Of a stretch of DNA of 64,000 nt, positions 54,334 through 63,150 are shown piece by piece. Position 1 is the stretch's first letter. Every line of letters starts with the position of its first letter. Position numbers and translations under genes: made by a program. Source of the DNA: an uncultured Gammaproteobacteria bacterium (lineage in GTDB: Bacteria; Pseudomonadota; Gammaproteobacteria; Magnimaribacterales; Magnimaribacteraceae); assembly GCA_913045055.1 (NCBI GenBank), contig CAJWPI010000001.1, forward strand, positions 1 to 64,000. The letters are read 5' to 3'. The notes beneath the pieces were generated by a model. It saw nothing but the letters and a program-made list of their open reading frames with translations. It searched no databases and was not told the origin of the DNA.

Positions 54334-55305
54334 TTAATATCTCAACCTTAAAATAATTAAGCTAGTAACTAATACAAAGCCTCCTAGGTTGTGAGCTACT
54401 GCTACAACAAGAGGAAGTGCAAAGATTATATTAGATAAACCTAGAAGTATCTGTAGTAATAAAAGTATGAGCAATAAAAAAGTAATTTTTCTATACCCCT
54501 CTTTATATAAAGTCCAACTTAAAAAGATAATTAAAGCCGAGACAAAAATTGCCCCAAACCTGTGAGATAAATGAATAGCGGTTCTGCTTTCTAAATCCAT
54601 TTGCCCTCCTAAATAATTAGGACCAATTTCTTGGAATAAATTAAACCCTCCCAAAAAGTTTGTTTCAGGAAAAATATGACCCTGACATAAGGGAAAGTCT
54701 GAACAAGCAAAAGAGGCATAATTTGTGCTCATCCAAGCACCAAGAAATATTTGGATTGTTACTAATAAGGTGGAAATTGAGATTATTCTTTTTGTATACG
54801 AAGAAAAGTTCCACTCAGGCCTGTTGTCTTCATCTAGCAACTTGAAATAAAGCAACCATATTATTGAAGCAGTTAAGAAGCCTAACAATAAATGTGCGGT
54901 AACTATTTGTGGCCACAGCTTTAGGCTTACCGTCAAATATCCAAAAAACCCCTGAAGCAAAACCCATAAAACTAAAAATAAGGATAATTTTTTTATAGAG
55001 CTTGATACGCTTTTTTCTCTATGAGCTAACAGGGATATGCATAGTATTAAAAAGCCTAAAGTAGCTGCGAAGTACCTATGTACTACTTCGGGTATAGCTT
55101 TTGCTAACTCATATGGGCTTCCTGGGAACCTAGAATTAGCTACATCAATTTCTTCGGGACTGGTAGGAATTGTTACAAATCCATAACAACCAGGCCAGTC
55201 TGGACACCCTAAGCCTGCGTCTGCCAGTCTTGTCCAGGCACCAAGACCAATAACTATTAATCCCAAACAGCCTGAAAAAAATGTTATTACTCTAAGAAAC
55301 ACCAT
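54334..55305 (-). CDS. ctaA: Haem A synthase
   Basis: CtaA (COX15 family) oxidises haem O to haem A. Multiple membrane helices with conserved histidines (VVHRYFAATLG, VTAHLLLGFL, HLSHRFGAIFV, VAHNLGGFV) and the periplasmic cysteine pairs (AGLGCPDWPGCYG and FACSDFPLCQG). Length 323. It is 14 nt upstream of ctaB on the same strand. Confidence 0.95.
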   Translation of the reverse strand: MVFLRVITFFSGCLGLIVIGLGAWTRLADAGLGCPDWPGCYGFVTIPTSPEEIDVANSRFPGSPYELAKAIPEVVHRYFAATLGFLILCISLLAHREKSVSSSIKKLSLFLVLWVLLQGFFGYLTVSLKLWPQIVTAHLLLGFLTASIIWLLYFKLLDEDNRPEWNFSSYTKRIISISTLLVTIQIFLGAWMSTNYASFACSDFPLCQGHIFPETNFLGGFNLFQEIGPNYLGGQMDLESRTAIHLSHRFGAIFVSALIIFLSWTLYKEGYRKITFLLLILLLLQILLGLSNIIFALPLVVAVAHNLGGFVLVTSLIILRLRY

Positions 55306-55308
55306 CTA

Positions 55309-55875
55309 TTAACCAATCTTAGAGTTTTTCAATACTTTTTTAAGGTCTTCTAAAAGCTCTCCCCCAGGAAGTCCTGGAGAATAAAGCAATATGCCGTTTC
55401 CTAACGGATCAAATAATATGTAAGAGTCTTTATTTTCTTTACTAAGCACTTTTATGGGAATGTTTTTTTTATCTATTTTATGAATCTTCATCCTTGGGTG
55501 TTCTTTTGACAGTTGTTTTTTTTCTTCTTCTGAAAGCTCATAAGAACTTACAACCAACAAAGCTCTAGATACCCTTAGATAGTCTCTGCTAAGCCTAATC
55601 CTGACTTGCCTAGATTTGTATAAAGCTTCCCAACAGGTCTCTTGACAGCTGCTGCTTAAGAAATGGACTACCGTCCATTTTCCTGAATAAGCTTCAATTT
55701 CATTTAATTTTAAATCTGAAAAAGATAAAGGAGGGTCAATTAGACTGCCATTGTTTGTTCGCCCTTCTGGAGAGTACCCAATATAAAAAGAAAAAGTACT
55801 TGCCAGCAAAACTATAAAGGGAATTAGAAAAATTATCCCGGCTTTGTACCTCTGTGTTTTTGGTTTTTCTATCAT
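55309..55875 (-). CDS. Membrane-anchored SCO-like protein of the oxidase locus
   Basis: A 188-residue protein between SURF1 and ctaA. It has one N-terminal helix (IIFLIPFIVLLASTFSFYIG) and a thioredoxin-like domain with SSSCQETCWEA, a Cx3C pair like Sco. The distal His of Sco is replaced by SYILFD, so copper transfer of Sco type is doubtful; a thiol reductase role is possible. Similar proteins sit at this point in Pseudomonas oxidase loci. The frame opens to 55995, but ATG 55875 is the better start, overlapping the SURF1 stop. Confidence 0.75.
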   Translation of the reverse strand: MIEKPKTQRYKAGIIFLIPFIVLLASTFSFYIGYSPEGRTNNGSLIDPPLSFSDLKLNEIEAYSGKWTVVHFLSSSCQETCWEALYKSRQVRIRLSRDYLRVSRALLVVSSYELSEEEKKQLSKEHPRMKIHKIDKKNIPIKVLSKENKDSYILFDPLGNGILLYSPGLPGGELLEDLKKVLKNSKIG

Positions 55876-56582
55876 TATTTTTTTGCCTGCTTGATTCCAA
55901 AATAGATATATAAATATAAAAGAACTATGGCCAACCCAAACCATTGAACTGCGTAACCCCAGTGTCTTTGTGCTTGCATTTCTAAAGGGGCCCAAATTGG
56001 TTCAAAAGACCCAACAGAAGCAGCTGAAAGCTGGATTACCATCTTTTCTAATCCCGTATTGTTTTCTAATATTTGTAATGCTTTTTGGTGGGTTAGCTCC
56101 TGAACTACAATTGGGAAAGCTTTTGTTTCTTGCTTATTTTTAAGGTCTAAGCCATATTTTGTAAAAGGAGATAAGATTCCTTCTATTAGAAAAACGCGCT
56201 CAAAAAAATCCACTTCGATTTCTTCAAAACTGTTAGTCCAACCCCTGTTAATTAAATATACCTTTCCGCTTTCAGCTAAAAAGGGAGTAAAGACTTCAAA
56301 GCCTCTTTTTTTTCTATACATCCGATTGTCTAATAAAAAAGATTTATCAATATACTTACCCTTTAGCAGTATGTTTCTGTACTTTAGTCTTTCTAAACTA
56401 CCACCATCTAGTTGTTGTTCGTTTAATGGGCTCAGCGTTTTATTTTCTTCATAAACTTCCCAAATAGCTTGCTTTTCAAAACCCCTTGTTGTTTGCCAAT
56501 ATGTTAAATAAATAAGGATAGGCAAAAAGAACAAAACAAAGCTTGTCATTAAGATTCCTGGCTTAAATTTATTCTGTAGCAA
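55875..56582 (-). CDS. SURF1 family cytochrome oxidase assembly protein
   Basis: SURF1/Shy1 proteins aid haem A insertion into CoxA. Two helices flank a periplasmic domain; WQTTRGFEKQAIW near the N-terminus, VYLINRGWTNS and HWGYAVQWFGLAIVLLYLYIY at the C-terminus are family marks. Length 235. It is divergent from the DUF2909 gene and leads into the SCO-like gene. Confidence 0.92.
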   Translation of the reverse strand: MLQNKFKPGILMTSFVLFFLPILIYLTYWQTTRGFEKQAIWEVYEENKTLSPLNEQQLDGGSLERLKYRNILLKGKYIDKSFLLDNRMYRKKRGFEVFTPFLAESGKVYLINRGWTNSFEEIEVDFFERVFLIEGILSPFTKYGLDLKNKQETKAFPIVVQELTHQKALQILENNTGLEKMVIQLSAASVGSFEPIWAPLEMQAQRHWGYAVQWFGLAIVLLYLYIYFGIKQAKK

Positions 56583-56627
56583 TTTTTTCTCTTTAAATAT
56601 TAATCCCTGTATACTTCAACTTCTTTT

Positions 56628-56825
56628 ATGATCAAGTATTTTATACTTTTCTTAATTATAGCGATGCTCCTAAGTTTGTTTAGTGGAGCTTTCTTCTTAA
56701 TCAAAGATAAGGGCAAAACAAAAAGAACTGCTTACAGCCTCGGACTCAGGGTTTCTATAGCAGTAGTTCTTTTTGCAACTTTAGTTTATGGATTCCTAAC
56801 AGGACAAATAGGTCCAGAAAGTTGA
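56628..56825 (+). CDS. DUF2909 twin-helix membrane protein
   Basis: A 65-residue protein with two helices (YFILFLIIAMLLSLFSGAFF and SIAVVLFATLVYGFLTG) joined by a basic loop (KDKGKTKRTAYSLGLR). This layout is DUF2909, which in Pseudomonas-type loci lies between coxC and SURF1, as here. It is thought to belong to the oxidase, but its role is unproven. It faces coxC over 1 nt. Confidence 0.8.
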   Translation: MIKYFILFLIIAMLLSLFSGAFFLIKDKGKTKRTAYSLGLRVSIAVVLFATLVYGFLTGQIGPES

Positions 56826-56826
56826 T

Positions 56827-57750
56827 TTACATCACATACACAAAAGCTACCAAACAAATCCAAACCACATCCACAAAGTGCCAATACCACGACCCCGCTT
56901 CAAAGCCAAATTGGTCCTCATGACTGAAATGGCCTTTTAATCCCCTTATAAGCATAATTGTTAAAATTATTGCTCCTAAGCACACATGAAAGCCGTGGAA
57001 GCCGGTTAACATAAAAAATGTAGTTCCATAAACACCAGTTTTAAGGGTTAGTCCCATATGGGTATAGGCCTCATAATATTCAAAGGCTTGCAAAGCAACG
57101 AAGGCATAACCGAGTATCAATGTTATCCCCAGCCATAAATTAAACTGTTTTCTATTTCCGTTCTTTAAACCTATATGTGCAATATGCACAGTAACGCTCG
57201 ATGTAAGAAGAAGGACGGTGTTGTAGAGAGGTATCCACCCTAAAACACCTGCAAGTCCACCTTTTGAATAGGCAGTGCTAAGAGACATTTCTTTATCGGG
57301 CCCAGGAAAAATGGCCTGATCGGGGGTTACCATTAGTGGCCAATGGGCTTCAAAGCCCGGCCATAAAATATTTGATATGCCTTTTTCGCCCTCTCCCCCC
57401 AACCAAGGCACTGCAAACATTCTTATGTATCCCAGGGCTAAAAAGAAAGCAAAGAAAAACATTACTTCTGAAAATATAAACCAAGCCATACCATAATAGT
57501 ATGAGTTGTTCAGCATAGGATTATTCAGCCCCTCGTTATTTTCTTTAATTACTTCCGAAAACCAGAAAAACATTGTTGTCCACATCATTAAAAAACCAGC
57601 GAGCAAAACTAGATAAGAATTATCACCTAAAGGACCCAGCTCAGGCTTTACTGTTATAGAGGCTCCAATAATCATGGTAAGCATAGTCACTGCCATTGCA
57701 AAAGGCAGCTTGCTTGATTCTGGGACGTAATATGGTTGCGGACTTGACAT
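56827..57750 (-). CDS. ctaE: Cytochrome c oxidase subunit III
   Basis: CoxC stabilises the oxidase core and proton uptake path. Seven membrane helices with MAWFIFSEVMFFFAFFLALG, TGFHGFHVCLGAIILT and the C-terminal YWHFVDVVWICLVAFVYV signature. Length 307. A hydrophilic insert of about 45 residues lies between helices 2 and 3 (around ILWPGFEAHWP). It is part of the coxB-coxA-ctaG-coxC operon. Confidence 0.96.
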   Translation of the reverse strand: MSSPQPYYVPESSKLPFAMAVTMLTMIIGASITVKPELGPLGDNSYLVLLAGFLMMWTTMFFWFSEVIKENNEGLNNPMLNNSYYYGMAWFIFSEVMFFFAFFLALGYIRMFAVPWLGGEGEKGISNILWPGFEAHWPLMVTPDQAIFPGPDKEMSLSTAYSKGGLAGVLGWIPLYNTVLLLTSSVTVHIAHIGLKNGNRKQFNLWLGITLILGYAFVALQAFEYYEAYTHMGLTLKTGVYGTTFFMLTGFHGFHVCLGAIILTIMLIRGLKGHFSHEDQFGFEAGSWYWHFVDVVWICLVAFVYVM

Positions 57751-57760
57751 CTTAAATCTC

Positions 57761-58309
57761 CTAAAGTGCAGCTACTTTATTGTCAGCCATGTGCTCAGTT
57801 ATATCGAACAACGTATACCCTAAACTTAGCGAGCCTATCTCAGGTGGTAGATTTGTATCAACTATAAAAATTACAGGAAGCTTAACCTTTTCTCCTGCTA
57901 ATAGTTTCTGTTGCTCAAAGCAAAAACATTCTGTTTTATGAAAATATTCTGCCCCTCTTCCTGGGCTAACGCTAGGTATGACCTGCCCCATCATGTCTTG
58001 GTCAGTAGGATTCCCAAATTCAAAAATAACTTTATATTGGGTTCCCGTACTTATCTTAATTTGAGATATTTCTGGTTTAAATGTCCATGGCATGGATTCA
58101 TTGTTGTGTGTTACAAATTGGATTAGTATTTCTCTCTTTTCTTTTTCTGCAATTTCTTCTGAAGTTAAGGAAGAGGGTCCCGTGATTTTTCCATTTAAAC
58201 CTGTTATTTCACAAAAAACATCATATATAGGGACTAACAAGAATCCAAAAGCAAACATGCCCAAGACTGTTAAGGTAAGGTTTCTAATTGTTTTGTTTAC
58301 GCCCTGCAT
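57761..58309 (-). CDS. ctaG: Cytochrome c oxidase assembly protein CtaG/Cox11
   Basis: Cox11 delivers copper to the CuB site of CoxA. One N-terminal anchor (LTLTVLGMFAFGFLLVPIYD), YDVFCEITGLNGK, then the copper motif ECFCFEQQKL near residue 125. Length 182. It lies between coxA (6 nt) and coxC (10 nt). Confidence 0.95.
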   Translation of the reverse strand: MQGVNKTIRNLTLTVLGMFAFGFLLVPIYDVFCEITGLNGKITGPSSLTSEEIAEKEKREILIQFVTHNNESMPWTFKPEISQIKISTGTQYKVIFEFGNPTDQDMMGQVIPSVSPGRGAEYFHKTECFCFEQQKLLAGEKVKLPVIFIVDTNLPPEIGSLSLGYTLFDITEHMADNKVAAL

Positions 58310-58315
58310 TATTTA

Positions 58316-59905
58316 TTATTTAACTTCAGGTTGAACAGTAAAACTGTGATAAGGCGGGGGAGATTCCAAGGTCCACTCTAGGCCCCATTCTTTTGTACCC
58401 TCCCAAACCTCACCAGAAGCTTTTTTTCCGCTTCTAATAGCTTTTATGACTATAAAGAGCAGAAGTAATTGGGTTACACCAAATATAAAAGACCCAACTG
58501 AAACAAATGCATTAAAGTCTGCAAACTGTAAAGCGTAATCTGGATATCTTCTTGGCATCCCTGCTAAGCCCACAAAGTGCATAGGGAAAAAGGTTAGGTT
58601 TACTGATATGAAAGACAACCAAAAATGTAACTTACCAAGGGTTTCGTCATACATGTAGCCAGTCCATTTTGGGATCCAGTAATAAACCCCTGCTATGATT
58701 CCAAATAGAGCCCCTGGCACTAACACATAATGGAAATGAGCAACTACAAAATAAGTATCATGATATTGAAAGTCTGCTGGAACAATAGCAAGCATAAGTC
58801 CAGAAAAGCCTCCTATTGTAAAAAGAGCTACGAAAGCTATAGCAAACAACATAGGTGTTTCAAAAGAAATAGATCCCCTAAACATTGTAGCTACCCAATT
58901 AAAGACCTTCACGCCTGTTGGTATAGCAATCAACATAGTTGAATACATAAAGAATAACTCTCCTGCTAGAGGCATTCCAACAGTAAACATATGATGGGCC
59001 CAGACCACGAATGAAAGAATTGCTATAGAGGTTAATGCATAAACCATCGAGGAATATCCAAAAATAGGCTTACGCGAGAAAGTCTCAACTATGTGAGAAA
59101 TAATTCCAAAGGCAGGCAGAATCATAATATAAACTTCAGGGTGACCAAAAAACCAAAAAATATGCTGAAATAAAACAGGGTCTCCTCCACCAGCCGCATT
59201 AAAGAAGCTAGTCCCAAAATGTATATCCATTAACATCATGGTTACAGCTCCTGCTAAAACAGGCATAACTGCAATTAACAAATAGGCTGTTATTAACCAA
59301 CTCCAAACAAAAAGTGGCATTTTCATTAATGTAAGCCCAGGAGCCCTCATGTTTAATATGGTAGTAATTATATTTATAGACCCAAGTATTGATGAGGCCC
59401 CCATAACATGAACAGAAAAAATAAAAAAAGTTACAGTATCAGGAGCATAAGTCGTCGACAGAGGGGCATAAAAAGTCCATCCAAAATTAGGTCCGCCGGC
59501 AGGCATAAATAAAGTTGAAATTAGTATTCCAAAGGCCATAGGCAACAACCAAAAACTAAGATTATTAAGTCTTGGTAGGGCCATATCAGGAGCCCCTATT
59601 TGCATAGGAATCATCCAATTTGCAAGACCAACAAATGCCGGCATAATGACACCAAACACCATAATCAAACCATGGTTCGTGGTCATCTGATTGAAAAACT
59701 CTGGTTGTACTATTTGAAGCCCGGGTGAAAAGAGTTCTGCTCTTATTACCATAGCCATAGCACCGCCAATAAATAGCATTAAAAAGCTAAACCAAAGATA
59801 AAGAGTACCTATATCTTTATGGTTGGTAGTAAATAGCCATCTAGTTAAACCTTTTGCTGGACCGTGGTGTCCATGATCATCATGTGTTTCTACTATAGTG
59901 CTCAT
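58316..59905 (-). CDS. ctaD: Cytochrome c oxidase subunit I
   Basis: CoxA carries haem a and the haem a3-CuB centre and pumps protons. Twelve helices with TTNHGLIMVFGVIMPA (haem a His), WFFGHPEVYIMILPAFG (CuB His and the Tyr crosslink), WAHHMFTVGM and DTYFVVAHFHYVL. GHPEVY with the Glu two helices earlier marks an A-family oxidase. Length 529. It is 20 nt after coxB. Confidence 0.97.
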   Translation of the reverse strand: MSTIVETHDDHGHHGPAKGLTRWLFTTNHKDIGTLYLWFSFLMLFIGGAMAMVIRAELFSPGLQIVQPEFFNQMTTNHGLIMVFGVIMPAFVGLANWMIPMQIGAPDMALPRLNNLSFWLLPMAFGILISTLFMPAGGPNFGWTFYAPLSTTYAPDTVTFFIFSVHVMGASSILGSINIITTILNMRAPGLTLMKMPLFVWSWLITAYLLIAVMPVLAGAVTMMLMDIHFGTSFFNAAGGGDPVLFQHIFWFFGHPEVYIMILPAFGIISHIVETFSRKPIFGYSSMVYALTSIAILSFVVWAHHMFTVGMPLAGELFFMYSTMLIAIPTGVKVFNWVATMFRGSISFETPMLFAIAFVALFTIGGFSGLMLAIVPADFQYHDTYFVVAHFHYVLVPGALFGIIAGVYYWIPKWTGYMYDETLGKLHFWLSFISVNLTFFPMHFVGLAGMPRRYPDYALQFADFNAFVSVGSFIFGVTQLLLLFIVIKAIRSGKKASGEVWEGTKEWGLEWTLESPPPYHSFTVQPEVK

Positions 59906-59925
59906 CTTTTTTTCCTCTTTTATCT

Positions 59926-61074
59926 TTAAAGATCCGCTTTGTTTTTATACTCAACAATATCTTTAGGAACAACTATTTCGTCATCTCCCCCTTGTCCATT
60001 GCTCCAAGATTTTCTTGTGTAGGTAATTACAGCGGCTAGATCAACTTCGGATAACTGATTGGCAAAAGATTGCATTGCCGCCCCCTGCACCCCTTCCATC
60101 AATATTTCTATATTTCTTTGTTTGTCATTCATTACGATTTCACTCCCGTCTAAGGCAGGAAAAACAGGTGGAACCCCTTTCCCATTTGCTTGATGACAAG
60201 CCACACAGTTTACTTGATAAACTCCCTGCCCTCTTTCTACGAGCTCCGCTTCAGACCAAACCTTTTCAGTAAGAAGCCTTTCTTCTTCAGCTAGGGCTAT
60301 TTTTTCTACAACCCATGCATCATACTCCTCCTGCTCTACAGCCCTTACTACAACGGGCATAAAAGCATGCCTAATACCGCAAAGCTCCGTACAAGCACCC
60401 CTGAAAATCCCGGGTTCAGGAACATTGGTCCATGCAGTATTAATAAAACCTGGTATGGCGTCTTGCTTAACTGCAAAGTCTGGAACCCACCAGGAGTGAA
60501 TAACATCATTGCCTGTTATAAGAAACCTAATTCTCTTGTTAATAGGTATAACTAAGGGCTCATCTACCTCCATAAGATAAAACTCTCCTTTTGGAACTAA
60601 ATTGTCTATTTGTTCTTGGCTAGTTGAGAGATTGCTAAAAAAATCAATATTATCTTCTAGATATTTATAGTGCCATTTCCACTGGTATCCAGTTACCAAA
60701 ATGTTTATATCTCCCTCTGTATCGTCGTAGGCTTTTATCATTACTGTTGTGGAGGGTATTGCCATAAACACTAAAATAAGTGTAGCTGCAACAGTCCAGC
60801 TTACTTCTAACCAAAAGTGGTCATCAACCTTTGAGGGGACGGCTCCCTTTGATTTTCTATACTTCCAAAGAGACCAAAACATGATCCCAAAAACTACTAC
60901 TCCTATCCAAACACATATCCACATAATGAGCATGTGTAAGTCAAAGATGCTCTTACTAACCTCAGTTACGCCCACTGGCATATTGAGGTCTGATTTTTCT
61001 CCTAGTACGATTTGAGGAAGCATTAAAAAAGACAATGGAATAAATTTCTTAGGTATTCTTGAAAAATCAATCAT
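59926..61074 (-). CDS. ctaC: Cytochrome c oxidase subunit II with fused cytochrome c (caa3 type)
   Basis: CoxB accepts electrons through CuA. After a signal/TM segment and second helix, the CuA motif is FRGACTELCGIRHAFMPV with earlier VIHSWWVPDF. A C-terminal extension of about 90 residues holds a haem c site NCVACHQANGKG and Met ligand region, so this is a caa3-type subunit. Length 382. It begins the oxidase operon. Confidence 0.96.
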   Translation of the reverse strand: MIDFSRIPKKFIPLSFLMLPQIVLGEKSDLNMPVGVTEVSKSIFDLHMLIMWICVWIGVVVFGIMFWSLWKYRKSKGAVPSKVDDHFWLEVSWTVAATLILVFMAIPSTTVMIKAYDDTEGDINILVTGYQWKWHYKYLEDNIDFFSNLSTSQEQIDNLVPKGEFYLMEVDEPLVIPINKRIRFLITGNDVIHSWWVPDFAVKQDAIPGFINTAWTNVPEPGIFRGACTELCGIRHAFMPVVVRAVEQEEYDAWVVEKIALAEEERLLTEKVWSEAELVERGQGVYQVNCVACHQANGKGVPPVFPALDGSEIVMNDKQRNIEILMEGVQGAAMQSFANQLSEVDLAAVITYTRKSWSNGQGGDDEIVVPKDIVEYKNKADL

Positions 61075-61127
61075 CTATTTTTTTTATTTTTAACTATTTG
61101 GGAAGGGTCTAATCTGAATCCGCGCGA

Positions 61128-61156
61128 ATTTTATCCTAAGGAGTTGCAATGAACAA
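61128..61156 (-). promoter_or_regulatory. Candidate promoter for the oxidase operon
   Basis: On the minus strand, TTGTTC (-35, 61156-61151), 17 nt, TAAAAT (-10, 61133-61128), then a GC-rich discriminator (TCGCGCGG). It lies 54 nt before the coxB ATG. Confidence 0.45.
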
Positions 61157-61186
61157 CAGGTAAAATAAAGATTCTTAACGATTTTT

Positions 61187-62002
61187 TTAAGAGTTGGGCG
61201 TGAGAAGTTTTGTTGCCATTTTGATGTCAGGCTTATTTCCTGTCCATATTTCAAAACTCAGGGCTGCCTGTTGCATGAGCATTCCAAACCCGTCATGGGT
61301 TTTCTTAATTCCATGCCTTCTGGCAAGAGAGCTGAAAAGTGTCTCTGAATTTGAATAACTCAGATCATAAGTCCAATCTTGGTTTGCAAAGGTGCCCGCT
61401 GGTAAGCTAATTTCTTCTTTTAGTAGGCCTGCTGAAGTGGTGTTTATTATAGCTTCTGCTTTAAATGATAAGGGGTCTAACAAATTTCCTGCTGAGAGCT
61501 TTACATCCTCCCTTTTAAATTTCTCAACGAGCTCTATTGCCCTGCTGTAGGTTCTGTTAATTATCTTTATTTCCTTGGGTTTTCTATCAATCAAACTTGG
61601 CAAAATGCTTATAGCTGAACCTCCCGCTCCTATCATTAGCAGTTTTTTATTTTCAATAAATAATTCTTTCTCCTCTAGATCGCTCACCAACCCTTCACCG
61701 TCAGTATTATCAGAGTGAATTTTTCCCTCTTGTCTCCAAATTACATTTGCGGATGTAGATTTAACGCTAGCATTCGAAGGAAGGTCAGAAACCTCATAAG
61801 CCAGGTTCTTTAAAGGCAAGGTTACATTAATGCCATCATATCCATCTTTAAAAAGCTCCATCACTTTCTCAGTAAAACTGCTTCTGTCTACTTCTATAGC
61901 TTCATAACTTAGTTCAATCCCGCACAGCTTTCCAAATAAACCATGGATAGAAGGGGAAAGGCTGTGGCTTATAGGGGAGCCTATAACTGCAAATTTCTTC
62001 AT
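61187..62002 (-). CDS. aroE: Shikimate dehydrogenase
   Basis: AroE reduces 3-dehydroshikimate with NADPH. GSPISHSLSPSIHGLF binds shikimate, NVTLPLKNLAYEVSD holds the catalytic Lys, NTDGEGLVSDL the catalytic Asp, and MIGAGGSAISILP the nucleotide. Length 271 against 272 in E. coli. It follows tsaC, as in E. coli yrdC-aroE. Confidence 0.95.
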   Translation of the reverse strand: MKKFAVIGSPISHSLSPSIHGLFGKLCGIELSYEAIEVDRSSFTEKVMELFKDGYDGINVTLPLKNLAYEVSDLPSNASVKSTSANVIWRQEGKIHSDNTDGEGLVSDLEEKELFIENKKLLMIGAGGSAISILPSLIDRKPKEIKIINRTYSRAIELVEKFKREDVKLSAGNLLDPLSFKAEAIINTTSAGLLKEEISLPAGTFANQDWTYDLSYSNSETLFSSLARRHGIKKTHDGFGMLMQQAALSFEIWTGNKPDIKMATKLLTPNS

Positions 62003-62009
62003 TAAACCT

Positions 62010-62546
62010 TTAGTTCCTTAACCATTTTTTTGATACCACATCCTGAATGGGTGTAGAGCTTTTTAGTCCACCAATCTGACCTTTGACTAAAAGAATATCA
62101 GGAAAAATTTCCTTGACTTCATCAATTGTTTTAGCTGGGAGCTCTCCCTCTATATTTGCAGAGGTAGAAACAATGGCTCCAGAAAATGCTTCACAGATTC
62201 TAATAATTGTTTTGTGCTTACTTAACCTTAGGGCAACTGACTGTTTCCCTCCGGTTATCCATTTTGGCGTTGTGTTTGTTGGAAATATCCAAGTATGCGG
62301 TCCAGGCCATTTTTCCTCACAGGATTCCTTGTATTTTTCTACTTCTGCATATTGTTCTAAATGAGAAATTTTAGAGCCTACTAATATAAGCCCTTTATCT
62401 TGAGATCTCTTTTTTAATTTTAAAAGTCTTGTTACAGCTAATTGATTGCTTGGGTCACATCCAAGGCCCCACACTCCTTCTGTAGGATAACCTATGATTT
62501 CACCTTCTGACAGGCAGCGGACTACTGTGTCTAAAACACCAATCAT
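62010..62546 (-). CDS. tsaC: Threonylcarbamoyl-AMP synthase
   Basis: TsaC (YrdC/RimN) makes threonylcarbamoyl-AMP for the universal t6A37 tRNA modification. EGVWGLGCDPSNQ and LKKRSQDKGLILVGS bind ATP, and STSANIEGELP is the SxN motif. Length 178 (E. coli 190), the short form without a Sua5 domain. It lies 7 nt before aroE and follows purE. Confidence 0.94.
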   Translation of the reverse strand: MIGVLDTVVRCLSEGEIIGYPTEGVWGLGCDPSNQLAVTRLLKLKKRSQDKGLILVGSKISHLEQYAEVEKYKESCEEKWPGPHTWIFPTNTTPKWITGGKQSVALRLSKHKTIIRICEAFSGAIVSTSANIEGELPAKTIDEVKEIFPDILLVKGQIGGLKSSTPIQDVVSKKWLRN

Positions 62547-62557
62547 AACAGAGTTAA

Positions 62558-63049
62558 TTACGTTTCGATCTTCTTGTTAATTTCTTCTGCTGACTTTAAT
62601 TGTTCTTCCCTTAAGGAACTTAATTGATTAGCTATATCTTCTGAGTTCAAACCAAGAATTTGTAACCCAAGATAAGCTGCATTAACAGCTCCAGAAGATC
62701 CAATAGCTACAGTTCCTACGGGAATGCCTTTTGGCATTTGAACCGTTGATAAAAGGGCATCAAACCCTTTCAGAGGTCCTCCATCTACAGGCACACCTAT
62801 AACAGGCCTGGTGGTTTTGGAAGCTACTGAACCCGCTAAATGAGCGGCAAGGCCTGCCATAGCGATAAAAACTTGAACTCCTTCCTCTTCAGAGCTTTTT
62901 ATATGTTCTCCTAAAAGGCTTGGGGTTCTGTGGGCCGACAAGACCTTAATCGAATGTTCTACAGAGAAGTCTTTTAATACCTTAGAACAGCTTCGGGCAT
63001 ATTCTAGGTCTGATTCAGATCCTACTATAATGGAAATTAAATTGTTCAA
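62558..63049 (-). CDS. purE: N5-carboxyaminoimidazole ribonucleotide mutase
   Basis: PurE (class I) rearranges N5-CAIR to CAIR in purine synthesis. GSESDLEYARSCSKVL, SAHRTPSLLGEHI and AGLAAHLAGSVASKTTRPVIG are its signatures. Length 163 against 169 in E. coli. It starts with TTG, supported by AGGAGA placed 6 nt upstream. The usual partner purK, which makes its substrate, is not beside it. Confidence 0.95.
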   Translation of the reverse strand: MNNLISIIVGSESDLEYARSCSKVLKDFSVEHSIKVLSAHRTPSLLGEHIKSSEEEGVQVFIAMAGLAAHLAGSVASKTTRPVIGVPVDGGPLKGFDALLSTVQMPKGIPVGTVAIGSSGAVNAAYLGLQILGLNSEDIANQLSSLREEQLKSAEEINKKIET

Positions 63050-63150
63050 TTGTTTCTCCTAAATTTATAAAAGTATTCTAATATAATCGCGTTGCTTAAA
63101 ATACTAATGATGGCTTTGACAAAAGAACATAATAAAAAAACTATATAGAG

